Shown: positions 46,645 to 59,500 of the stretch, piece by piece
Layout: each line of letters opens with the position of its first letter
How positions within the stretch are numbered: position 1 is the first letter of the stretch
Source of the DNA: Branchiostoma floridae
Lineage: Eukaryota; Chordata; Leptocardii; Amphioxiformes; Branchiostomatidae
Assembly (NCBI RefSeq): GCF_000003815.2
Contig: NC_049980.1
Coordinates: 18,280,089 to 18,344,088, forward strand
Direction: 5' to 3'
DNA length: 64,000 bases
Notes under the pieces: generated by a model
Databases searched by the model: none
Seen by the model: the letters and a program-made list of their open reading frames with translations, nothing else
What the model was told of the DNA's origin: nothing
Position numbers and translations under genes: made by a program

Positions 46645-47702
46645 CCCCCCCCCCCCCGGGGCGAAATCACTAGCGATCTCGCCCTCCCCGGCTAGTGATC
46701 TCGCCCCCCTACCTCGCCCCCCTTTAGCGATTTCGCCCCCCCCCCAAAAAAACGGGTTTACATGACATTTTAGAAGTTGATTGGTATAAATCACAAAATG
46801 TAGTTTCAGAATGATATAAGTACGCGAGTTTGATACATAACTCCATCCATAGTATCACTATTAACGTAATTACATGGTAATAAGATAGTTGAACTTGTTT
46901 CAGACAAGGAGGGTTTGGTCCCTTGTATTCCCATTATTGCATATACCTGAGTCTTGACATAAGATGTATTTCATTGTATTCACCTGTCCTCAAGCAACCT
47001 ATATATCTCCAATATGAAGTCTCTACAATGAAGTGACCACAAAAGAACTATGTAATGTCTTTATTAATTATGCAAATATTAGGTATTAATTAGAATAACG
47101 CACATTTTGGTATATGCACCTGGCCAAGGGATATCTTCACCTCCAACATGACTGTCTTTTCTAGTATTTAGGAACTGATGCATTTACCCGTGTTTCTTAA
47201 GACTGGTACTTTACCAGTGTTTGTGTAGCATTTAGCAACAGCTATATCAACTTGCGCGTAGATAGTGTTTATAATGAGAAACTATTATTCACGTGTGTTT
47301 TTGTTAGTGCTTTGGAAATGTTTCCAGCACAAGAAAGAAAACACTGTAACAAATTGAAAACATATAGCTGACGTATTCCGTACCATAGACGGTGTTGATT
47401 TATACGTTCGCAATAGCACTGTTTTATGCCACCTCAGCTGCAAAAATTGTCTTTTTTCATTTCAATGTCATGTTTGCACCGAACAATATAATATCGACTT
47501 TCGAGGTATGACATCTTACGGTACGGTAATAAGGTGCCATATAGGTACCAGGTAACACACCATACACGTTACTCCCCAGGTGCAGTATAGTACCAGGTAG
47601 CGCACCTGTAATATGTAGTAGCCAGCTGCTCTGGGGGGGGGGGCGAAAACGCTAAAGGGGGGCGAAAACGCTAGTGATCTCGCCCCCCGGGGGCGAGATC
47701 GC
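46645..47702. mobile_element. Inverted-repeat element with C-rich ends (about 1.06 kb, left end cut by gap)
   Basis: The left arm (46645-46751) and right arm (47628-47702) are inverted to each other. Both are built from words such as AGCGATCTCGCCCCC, CTAGTGATCTCGCC and CCCCCCTTTAGCG next to runs of ten or more C (left) or G (right). About 880 bp of ordinary AT-rich sequence lie between, with no recognisable transposase. TSD cannot be judged because the left edge meets the gap. Confidence 0.6.
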
Positions 47703-50504
47703 TGTCACACCGGTGCTGACTTTGTATATATACAGTGCCATATATCACTTTGTATCCCGTAGGATTTAAAGTTTTCTAGACGCGTAGTGAACACAATAAG
47801 ATACAGCAAGTTATTAACTAAAGAGGCTGTTGAAAAAATAAAGCTTTCGTCTTGGTGGTAAAACGCAGAAGGTAAACCGCTCGTCTTAATGACAAGGTTT
47901 CTGTCCTTGGTGCTGAACCCGTCATCATATTGATACAAATAGAAACATTGAAAATGGCTCTAAAATTTTCAGATACACTCATCTCATGTTGTAGCAAGCT
48001 ATATGGTGTTGCTCGAAAAAAGTGAAAAGACATAATATTGTCAAGAATGCCCGAGCCGTTTGCCTATATATTTTAACAGAATTGCTACAATTGGGAATGT
48101 GCACCAAATGACAGCTGACACCAAGGTAGTCGTTGAAGCGTAGGGCAAGTATCGACAAAGTGCGTTCATCCGAGGAGATGTTTGACAACCGAAGCTAAAA
48201 GGGCCATCTGTCAAGACAAAGGACATTTAATTGTGCTGACCGCAAAGCTGGCGTTACCCTTACTAATGTCCTCTTCTACGTTTCCTGTCAAAGATGACGA
48301 GAGCTATCTTATCTTTGGACACATTCCCAAGAGAATTATCAGCGCGCAAACCGTATCCGAGGAAATCAAGACTCTGCAAAACCTGTGAAGCGTCCCTGGC
48401 CAACTACTTCCATGGCAACTTAATAAGCCGTGAATCCATGTAGACAACGTTGAGTGTGATATGGCATGTAACTCTGTCTTCACTGGTTACCTGTGGTTAC
48501 ATACATACATACATACATAGTGGAAGTTAATAGATGGTGGGGATGGTTTGAGTAGGAAGGATGAACAAGAATATTCATTAGCGAACACTCATTTAGAGAA
48601 GGGGAATAGTTTTAAAAAGACTGCCTGCTGCCTACCTGCCTAAAGGCTGCATTGAAATAGAATCTCTTGTGATGGGGAGACTGGTGGAGATAAGAGTCGA
48701 GTTGTTGTATCCTGTTTGATCTATTCCGGAAATATGTTATCGCAAGCTACAGGGCAGTACAGAATATGATTGAATGTAGCTGCCGATGTCATGTTTATTT
48801 GATTTTGCATATGACAAGATGCAGTACAGTGCAGTATGTTAGGTCAATTTATATTCCTGTAATCTATATTCCTGTTGCTGGATCCTCTCAGAACATTTCT
48901 GTAAAACCGAATAAATAAATAAATGATTTCACAAAGGAAAAGCTTGTAGTTGAGTATTCTGTCATTTTCTTCAATTCTCACTCTGCAATCACCTAAACAC
49001 TGCAGCAGGCGCCACACCAGGGGTTACATTAATTAGACTGAGCACTTTCATCTGAGGACAGGATGATTGCCTCTCCTGGTTCTTTAAAAGTGACTCACCA
49101 TTACCGTTCTCACTGATGTGCCACACGGCGTTTCCCTTCTTCGCTACAATTAAGCTTTAATTCAAGAACTGGGACTGCTTAAGTCACGATTTCCGTCTTA
49201 AAACGTACATTTAGGACAGGTAAGAAATTGCGGTTTAGTTTGTAATGACACAGAAATGATCACGTATAATTTTCTAATCAGGGCAAGTGCTGAGCAGCCG
49301 TGATGTTTGAGGAACACGGGTAATTGCCTCTCCGCGGCTCATGGAAGGCTACGGTGCGCATCGGTGTCTCCCCGGGGATGGCAGACAATGGTAAAACTTG
49401 GCATCTCTACTCAGGTGCCAGGAAGAAGTGTTGCAAATATGATACCGAGGGGCACGAATTTTCATATGACTGTTCATTGTATAGCGTTAATTGGTGTCGA
49501 GTCAATCGAATATATCAAGTCAAATTAACTTGGCGACTGATGACTTTTCTTGCATTCATTATTATTCTACAAGGACGAAGATCAGTTGCACTGGCTTTGG
49601 TCTTTATATCGTTACAACCACCTATCTGTACACATTCAACATTACAGTAATCAACTGATCTAACATATGGCATGCATGGCTTTATGGATCTTCGTAAGTC
49701 TTTGGTTTTTTATTTGCTTTCTGACAGAGACACGGACCTAGTTTTACTTTACTCAAGTTAATATTTGGAGTGCCACATACAAGCAACAACAAACTGTTTG
49801 TACCGTTCGTCACTACAAAGCCAAATATTACGTGTATCTGTTGGAAAACAGAGAGACAGTTACACTACCTTAATTCAGTATGTGATTATGACGAAACAGC
49901 AAAAATGCAGCAAATGATTGATTTTACTACGCCAAATGAGAGACCTAATGAAGGATAACCGATGTGAAAAACATGAGCTATTACCGAAAGGACTATGCTG
50001 TCGAATCCTTTTCCCACTCTATGCAATGAGGAGAATGTAATCCTCACTGCGCTATCTGCTACATTCATCACACCCTGGCTTGATCGATGTACAATACATG
50101 CACCTCTGCGTACTGATGACCCCTGATTAATCACAAGACTGGTGTGGTGCAGCCTGAATTCTCTCATGACTGGAGTTAATATGACCTTTCCCGCTGATTC
50201 CGCTATCCCTGTGACGTCAGCACGGCTCCTGTGCTTATATTCATACCGCGTTTGTGCGCAATTCTCCGCCTACCCACGAATCTATTAACTTTGCATTGAG
50301 AAGAGCTCTGTTAGCCAACCATGGCTCAAACTGGGAAATCCTATTCTGCTCCATGGGTTTCAAAGATCTATTTCATCTGCGAGCATCGGTAGGCAAACCT
50401 AACCTGCGCCAGCGAGCTCGTGTGGGTGGTTTAGCACTCACTTCCTAGTGGCTGAATGGCTGGATATCTGGTTTTTGTTGAAGCCGGGACTCTTCTAACA
50501 AAAC
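47703..50504. other. Intergenic upstream of the receptor gene
   Basis: No gene is supported. There is an (ACAT)n run near 48500-48520. The text at 48840-48930 ends in (AATA)n and may be a truncated LINE tail. ORFs on both strands at 47700-48390 overlap in conflicting frames. The last 300 bp hold the putative promoter of the receptor gene. Confidence 0.4.
50212..50245 (+). promoter_or_regulatory. CRE palindrome and TATA-like element upstream of the receptor gene
   Basis: A perfect cAMP-response palindrome TGACGTCA lies at 50212-50219, about 286 bp before the ATG at 50505. A TTATATTC stretch follows about 15-20 bp downstream, a plausible weak TATA position. Use as promoter is inferred from position only. 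Confidence 0.35.
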
Positions 50505-53500
50505 ATGGGGAATGGAATATGGCCAGTAACTTTCTACGTATCTGTTTTCTGTGCTGCGTCACTGTCGTTTGCAGAAGACTTCAAACTTGCAGTGATACTC
50601 CCTGAAGATCCGCAGTACCTGTGGTCACTGCCGATGGTGATTCCAGGTATACAAATCGCCATAGAAAAGGTAGAGAACTCCACGCTGTATCCCCATAAGT
50701 TACAACTAGTGTATGATGATTCCCAGTGTTCCGGTAAGACGGGTCTCGTGGCTGCCGTGGATTTCTACATATATGAGCGGCCACACGTCTTTTTGGGGCC
50801 AGCCTGTAACTTTGCCTGTGCACCGGTCGCGCGGCTGGCGTCCCATTGGAACGTCCCGCAGCTATCAGCGGGGGCACCTGCGCTGGGCTTTGAAGATAAA
50901 GTCACCGAGTATAACCTGTTAACACGGACATTTGTCTCCTATGGTAAGCTGGGAGAGTTTCTAGTAACCCTGTTCCGTCGTTATGGGTGGAACGATTCAG
51001 CAGTTATCTACAATGACGACGCTGAGGCCAAAAAAACACATTACTTCATGACAGACGGCATCGCTACCAAGTTAGCCAATGCCGGCATCAAGGTCTACCC
51101 AAAGGCTATTCTAGAAGATCAAGGACCAAACTACGAGGCCATTCTGACGGACGTGAGCAAGCACGCAAGAAGTAAGTGCGCTGTTTTATATAAACATTCT
51201 TAAGTTCCATGTCGTGTTTGTAGTAACGTTACCTGGACGCACACTGTAAGTTCTTCCCATGTGGTAACTATGGAAATACCAAAAGTGTAACATTGATACT
51301 ACACATTATCTTGAAGTAGGCCGACCCCCACCAAAGGCAAATCCACTAAAGCAAATTATGCACCTTTTTTGTTGACGCGGTTATGCAAATGTTGTGTCTT
51401 GGCTTATGTCCAGTGGGAAGTGATTATGGGCATGGGCAGTCTTAACTAGTGGACTTCATGACCCAGCCACGAATGGTAGGGAGTAAGACAGAAGGTTTTG
51501 CGAACACAGCGGAAATAATTACTTAGAAAATACCATGTGTTTCGTCCTCGGTATTTATGTAAAGTACGGCTTATTTGGACTTACCGGTTCATCCATTAGC
51601 ACAAAGTTATCACATTTTGAGTCGGCACCGTTCTGCTACACCGTGCACATTGAATAACACCACGAATCCTAGGAAAATTGGGAAAGGCAGAGGAGTTAAA
51701 CGGCAATAGCGTAGTGAATCCGGAAGTCTCATTGTGAAAAAGGCCAGTGGGCATGGTATAATGTAGTATATATAGATTCTGTGTGTACCCCATGCATGTT
51801 GAACATCCGCAGTAAAGAATGTGTTAAAAGGCCTGGTATTCAATCAAAACACTCACAGAAATAGGTTGAAAGTTGCATCACACAAAAAGCTGCCTAAGCG
51901 CGATGTATGGTACCGCAAAGGAATGACACCTGCCCTATTTGTGGGTAAATGTAATGGAAGAGGATTTGAATTTGAAAGATAATTGTTGGGGACCTTGTAC
52001 CACCGGTGCCATTTTACGTGACGTTGCAGTAATACGTCAGAGTACCGATGTTCACACGAGATTACGCCTTTCACATTGTTTGACCTCTGACAAATCATCA
52101 ATGGGCCTCGGTAGACATTAGTAATCAGTGGACCGTTCAGAGAGGTAACTCGGTCTCTTTTGCATTCATCCCAGTGCACGTAGTCAATCTTCAACAAGTC
52201 TATAGATGTCCACGTAAAGCTAAGGGCAGAACCCACCGTACGTGGAATTTGTCCGTATGTTTTTTGGGAGGCCACGTCCGCCACGTATTTCTGAAAACGT
52301 TCAGGCTGTACAGGGCAGGTGCGTCGCCCATACTGGCACGTACGGGGGGCGAATCCGCAGCCCGATGGCACACAAAGTCAAAGTTTGCCTGCACGTAAAG
52401 TTCCACGGCGTGTCTGCGTGCTCCAAGATTCCCTACGAGTTCGTAAGTTCGTACTTACCACTTAAGGATCCCAAAAGATTGCCCACGTTTGGCACGTAGA
52501 TAGCGCGTATTTGCAAACGTACGGTGGGTTGTGACTTAGCTTAAGGCTCTCGGAACGGCCATTAGGCTGGGAGATTTTTTTGGAGATTTTGTTTGACCTG
52601 AGACCCAGAAAATGCTTCGGAAATTACAAGAAACTGTTTCTTACTTCAGCCCTATTCTTCTGTATAGACATATTCAGAACAATTGCGGGATGCATTGTTA
52701 GACATGACCTTGAAACATGCATATGGTTTGCAGCGCCAAAAATACAACCACAACTGTTGTACATACGGCCAAACTAACGTGTGTCTCATCGGGAATGACA
52801 TAGGTGGGTGGGTCACAGTTTGATATTAATGTAGTGACGTTTATGTAGCGATTGCAAACACGATATCCAATAAAGTTACAGGCTATTTTCGTAGCGTACT
52901 GATTCGTATAACGCTGGTACTATCCTATCATTATGGAAAACATACGCAACCTGCTGTAGTTCTGGTCATATTACGTGCGCAGAAATCAAAACTCGAAATT
53001 ACGCCTTAACTCGCGTAGCCGAGTGCTTTTAAACGATGATTACAGGATAAATCACACTTTTATTAGAGACGATGACAAAAGTCCCTCTTGAACATGATAC
53101 CGTGAAAACTTTTCGCTCTGAGGTTCGTTCATTAAGTTATTAGCGTTAAAAGTTTCGTAAAATGTGCTCTGGGAGTCTGCCCTTCTTGCGTGATATTCAC
53201 GTACGTATGCCACGTACATATCGTGCACATGAGTACGTTTTATTAGAACCCTAAAGAGATCGGAACTGTGTTGCACTTTCAGTGCGGCATAGCAGTGATG
53301 ATCGTACATGTGTAGCTTTTGCTACCCTGATCTCATTAGTCGTTTTGTTTTTCTCTGTCGCAATTTCATAGCTAGACAATTTTTCCTTAAAGTTTTCCCA
53401 TTTCTGTGCAGCATGCACCTCCTGCAATGCGAATGGACAGATTAATAAAGTGAAACTATGTAATCAACAACGATCTGAATAAGTGTGGAAAAAAAACTAT

Positions 53501-56500
53501 TGCCATGGCGACTGTTTTTATTGTTTATAAGTATTAATGATTGTTGTTGTATCCTTTCGTGTGGCTGTACATGTATGTATGAAGATTGTTTTACGCGATG
53601 GATGTTTGTCGGGAATTGCTGTTAACAAGAAAGGCGATCTCTTGTGACGAGTGACCTATCATAAATGTTTCTAATTGATTATACAAATGAGGTCCTCATT
53701 TGCAATGTGATCAAAGTATGAAAGTCTTAGCAAAGAAAGCTATTGTAGCATTTTCTCATAAATTGCACGACTTACGTCCGCATGTTCAACTTAAATGTTG
53801 CTATCAAATGTCGCAAGAATTGAATTTTTCTCATTTAACACTATAACAACAATTATTTCTCATTAGTTGTGTAAATTAGGTAACAATTTGCATTATTGAT
53901 GTCTAACAATATTTCTCTTTTTTTAGTTACATTTGTCATGTTTAAGTGCCCTAGTAGTAATGAAATACTGCGGCTTATCAGTGAGCTGTAGTCATTAATT
54001 ATGCAAATTAGCCTCTGGTTTGCATTGATAGCTCCCTTTTATAAAAGGCATATATCCGAATCTACATATAAAAAATCGCGATGATCCGTCAACCTCTTCC
54101 CGAGTCATTCCCTTTCAAAGGGAGGGTGCAATTGCGTACGCGCGGACGAATGGCTGTGGAATTTAGGGAATTTTTTGCCAATCGGATATACCCTTAACAG
54201 TAAGACTAATATTTTTCTCTTTTTGAGTTAGATATGGTATATTTTTGAGCATTCTAACATGAAATGCAGTGTATTTATAAACTGTCCTTATTAATTATGC
54301 AAATCAGCCCCTGATTTGCATGATTAGTATTTAGTTATGTAAGGCATCTCTAAAGCTATCTACATTGGAAATATCATAAAGATCCGTAAATCCATTCACG
54401 AGCTATTCCCCTTTAAAGGGATGATGCAACCACACATGCCCGTGGACAAATTCACGAGATTTTGGGAATTCTTGTCAAACGGTCGCAAACTATACTATTA
54501 GGCCCGCCCCCAAGGCGTCGCCAAAATATTGTGGACGAAGGATACACTGAATGTACACACGTTAACTACATTGCATATGGCATATCTTTAGGGAAATATT
54601 TGCATGACGAATCAAAGTGACTTTTTAAGGTAAAACCTGAAATCAATTTACAAGGCAAACCCACTTTCCTTGTCTGTATGCAAAGGTTACATTTACTGAC
54701 GTTTGTTCAACTGATCAAATCAGATTGTCCACTCCGACGATATTTAGAGCTGGTAGCTGAAAACCGTCTGTTTAGCGGTGACTTTCCTGGTAACCTCGTA
54801 TGCCATGTAGATATTGATAATGTAATTATGAATGCCCCTATGGACATCAACAAAACCTGTATAAATTTGTATTAATCGTGTTTCCTCTCAATGGTCTCGT
54901 GTATAATAAGAACATATTTGCCCAGGGACGTAAGCTTTATCAGAAGACATTGAGGAATCAAATAAGCCCACCGTACCAAAGACCCGTCGGTTGCAGTTTT
55001 GCTAAAGCCCCGGTCACAAAGCGCGTACGATTCCTTGCGATTCCTTCCGATGCGCAGGATAATCGCAGTGCGACGTAAGTCGGAAGAAAATCGGAAGCAA
55101 TGGTTTAAGTATATAAAGCCGTGGTCACAAAGCGCGTAGTGGATCGTACGATGAGGTCATAAGAGCGTGCCTGTGTCAATCGCATTGAATCATAGTAAAT
55201 CGGGGAGCGTCGTATGGCGAAAAATAGAGCTGAAATGGATTTTGAACATGTTCAAAATTTCGCTATCGTCGTAAGGTTTTATTTGCCCCCATAGCAGAGT
55301 TCATTACGGCAATTTTTGTCTACTGATGAGGTTATAGATTTATGATTTTTTAGTATGTTGTGATGGTTTCAGTTTTACCTGATATTGTCGATATTGACGA
55401 AAAGGGGAAATATATCAGTCGCAACTGCCACAGTCGCAACCAGAGAACAGCGCGTCACGCACAGGTGATGCAGACAATAGTTTGATCGCTTCATGCATGT
55501 GAGTTTATAATTAGATCAAATCTCAGCTCTCGTCGGTCTTGGCACTCTTGGATCAGTTTACCATAATCGTAATAACCATGGGGACAACTCGAACATAAAG
55601 GCAGGCTCTATGAGTCGGAAATATATATGATATAATGCTTATCATTTGATTTTTGTATGATGGCATCTTTTTGTTGATAGCATATCATGATACGATCTTC
55701 GAAAGAGCCTGACACGTAGAGCCGGCAAGCAGGCCGAGATAACCATACCAGTACTCACGCTTGATTTGAACTTTTGCTTGTAATATTGTTGTCATGGTCT
55801 TTTTTAATTTATTTTTACAGTTAAAGATATTATAGGAAGGTATTTAACAGCTACGTTCACATGTTTGTTGGTTAAAGAAGCACAAAAGCGGTCAGACGGC
55901 TATACAGAAGAGACACAAGTGAAAAATCGTGCGACGCTGGAAAAATTTTGAACACCATCCGATGCGTTGCGATGACTTGCGATGCTTACGATTTTGTTGC
56001 GATGTACTGCGCTCATCGTACGATATGCGGAATAGTCCATCGCAAGGAATCGTACGCGCTTTGTGACCGGGGCTTAAATAAACCTTGGCCAATGCATTTA
56101 CCACAGCTTGATAGATACGTTAGCCGTCCTTTTTGACCCAGGCATTACTGAGGGTCAATAGCACTTTTCATCATCCATACAGAACTCCTCCCCAAAAGTA
56201 AAATGGACTATGACTGAAATGTTAACACGTTCATTAGTTGACCGTGATGAGCAGCAGAAATGCACATAGAGGTGTCGGACGGGAGGGTAAGAAGAATTGC
56301 TTGTTCGCATATCGTTTAAGAGCTAATAATGTTTTCAGCCTGTCATCCAGGGAAAACGTGCCTATGGTGGACGAGATTTAGTTGCTAGATAAAGAGATTA
56401 CCAGGCTTTCTTTAATGCCTGATCTAATATAGATCGGTCCGGTAGACAATCTAGTTTCCCTGGCCGTGGGCAGGGTATTTGTTGTAATGATACAGGGGAG

Positions 56501-59500
56501 TAGGTATTTCTGTATTCTTGCAGGTGGGTGTAATCTCACAGGTACTGTAATCTTGCTAGTCGTGAGAACACCAAGAGGTACCCCGCGGTATTCAGCAGTT
56601 CAATTCAGTTTGTCTTGTGGCGGCCTGTAGTTGGTGCTGTAATCTTGCAGGTAGGTTAGTTGGTTCTGTTGTTGTAAAGTTCCTGGTGAATTAGCTGATA
56701 TTGAAATCTCACAGGTGGATTAGCTGGTGTTTAAATCTCACAGATGGATTAGTCAGTGTTTAAATCTCACAGGTGGACTTTGTTGGTTTTACAGGTGGAT
56801 TAGTTGGTGCAACCGTTATTTGTAGCCACTGCAAGCAGAAGGATATCCTCTCTAGAGAACGGTTATGTTTGTTCCATCTCAGTGTGTGGAAGACACAATT
56901 TGCGTACTTCAGTTAGGCAGTGTGGTGACGGGTAAATTGAACAGACCTGTTCGCTCCGCCGGTCTGCTGTGTTGACATGGAATCTCCTAACAACTTTTGA
57001 CGGAAAGATAGATGAGCCTTCAGAGTTCAGACACTATGACGAAGGGGGAAGATCGATCACTACTCTCCAGGCAGTGGTGACAAGTCCTTAACTTTGACAG
57101 TTGAACTATTGAAGATAACAAGGCGTCTTATTCAATCTGTAACTGAGTAAGAGGGATGAAACATGACTCTAGCCGCAAAATACAATCACCATATCTGCAA
57201 TACTGCAAGATCGATATTTGATGTTACAAATGACAGCGAGTGATTAAGTTATTTGTTCAATTTAGTGACGTAAGCTGCATACTTGTTGCACTCAACGGAA
57301 TACTAGAAATGAGCCCTTTGTTGTCACCACCACCTTCATTTGTTGACATACATATGTAATTTTGTCCTTCAATGGACGATGGATAAATATGAAAGATTGC
57401 TACTAAAATTTATCCCATATAATAATGGGCCACTCATTTCTGCCTCTCGACTAGTCCATGCACAACAAAAAGTGTGGCTTGATAAGTTACTTTGTTATAT
57501 CTTTTCCCACGTCTATGACGTTAACAAATTTGACCTTGAAAGCAGAACGTGTCTTGTCCTCATATTACGCTACTTTTTATGTAAACGGAGAATTACTACC
57601 CATGGAGCCGAGGTCGATCATGTATCATGTACGGCATCCATGTAATTTGTATGTAAACGTGAACCTAGTACGTCTAGAAGATACGCCTTAGTTGATGAAA
57701 TGTGCTGGAGTGGTATCAAACAATACAAGCGGCCCAGAGAGCCAGCTATGCTTCTTAAGAGAGATTAATTGCGTAATTGCGCTATCCAAATCACCACACA
57801 AACGCTCTCCCAATTGTTATCATGGAAGTAAAGGCTGTTCTGTGGGCCATTACTTGGAAGTGTTGTTTGCATAAAACACGTTCGCAGATAACTTGTCCCA
57901 GGAGTTATCATCGAAGCAATATTAATTTGCTTTAACCCGTGCCCAAAGTTTGCCTTCCTTCCGCCTTGTATAATATCTATCCATGTTTAAACTGTAGATC
58001 GTCTGTACATTGGCGTAGGTGGCGTCAGTATACTGTACAGTTGTTGTCGCTAGCATACCAGTAGCTATCATATGTTACATTGTGGCGCAGTTCTGGGCAT
58101 AGAGTTTACGACATCTCGTGCTCAATCAGGCTTGTTATTCATGATGTATGGATACACAGTGTCGTGTGGAGACATTTGTAACACTTTAACAAACCTATTA
58201 GTCCAAGCTTATCGACATTTCTAAGTTATTCCTTATTATTTCTGGTATTCCAAACCATTCGTCACACCCACGATGATCTAAGCATGTTAGTCTTGTCACA
58301 TACCGTGTGCCTACAGATTTATCTACGATTCAGCACACGTCAATATCTGATAGGCTCAAACACCATTGTACATATGAGGGTTTAAACCACTACACGTAAG
58401 CTGTAGTGTCTTCGCATTTACATGAAAATCTCATCTAATGGTCGTCTACTTAATACCTTTGTTTTAACTTTTAAAGCAGAGGGTCTATTTCAAGGGAGAG
58501 ACCAACGAGGAAAGTGGCGAGACCTTGCAATGGGAATGTCAATTGTTGCCCTTGTTGCAAAATGATGTCTAAGATGAAGGCAGTGGAGTTCCTTTATTCC
58601 TTTATTAAGATACCCTTTAGCCTATAGGGCTAGTCTTCCAGGGTTCGAACAGATACACCACAAACATACATGTATACATATACATAACAGATAAAAACAA
58701 GGGTTCCCTACATAAGAGGGTTTTCATCCACTTTATGACCAGACACTCCGCACAAAGCTCATTAAAACTGCACTCTTTGATATCCAGATTCTAACTCTCT
58801 TCAGCAATGTCAATGGAGTCATGCTAAGAGGTTTGGCGGCAGCAAGATGATGTGATATGTTTATTGAGATTTCATTTCCGTGCACAATCTTGGACTGATT
58901 ACAAGACTTGGCTCTTATGTTTTTGCTCGCAAAGTTACAAGGGCATCTTGGCATGGGTAAAGCCGATCTTGACGTACTTCAACTTTGGATCAAACGTGGT
59001 TTGCGAATTGAAGTAATTGTGTGAGCCAAGTTGTCGAGATTAGTCAAGGACCTGGCAAAGGACAAGTCAAGAAGAAAGAAGCTTTGAAGAAAAGTTTACA
59101 GCTGATGTTAACAAGGCATCGATTTTTCTGTAGAGAGTATAAAGTTTTGAGCGCTATCCAAGTCTGTACAGTCACTTGCGTGATGACTGGTGCTTCAATA
59201 GACTTTGAAGTGAGATGCATGCTGAAACTACAGGAATAGGCTGATTGAGAAAGATTGCTCCAGCTGAAGAATATGATTTGTTGCGCAGAATCCCTGCCTC
59301 ATCCTTGGTCCCTAAAGTAATTCAAACGTCACATTGGGTTATGTGTTGGTTAATGTTTGGGAACCTTGCTAGAACTTTCCTTATCTACTTTATTTTGCCT
59401 GTCATCAATCTATCTATCAGTACTGACGGGTAGAGCTGTGGGGTTACCATACGGAAACTTACAAAAGCGCAGAGGATAAACCTGAACGAGCACTCAGTGG

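Noticed and set aside
51853-52371. 172-codon minus-strand ORF in receptor intron 1
   Set aside because: Falls in a CACGTA-rich repeat-like stretch; no domain recognised.
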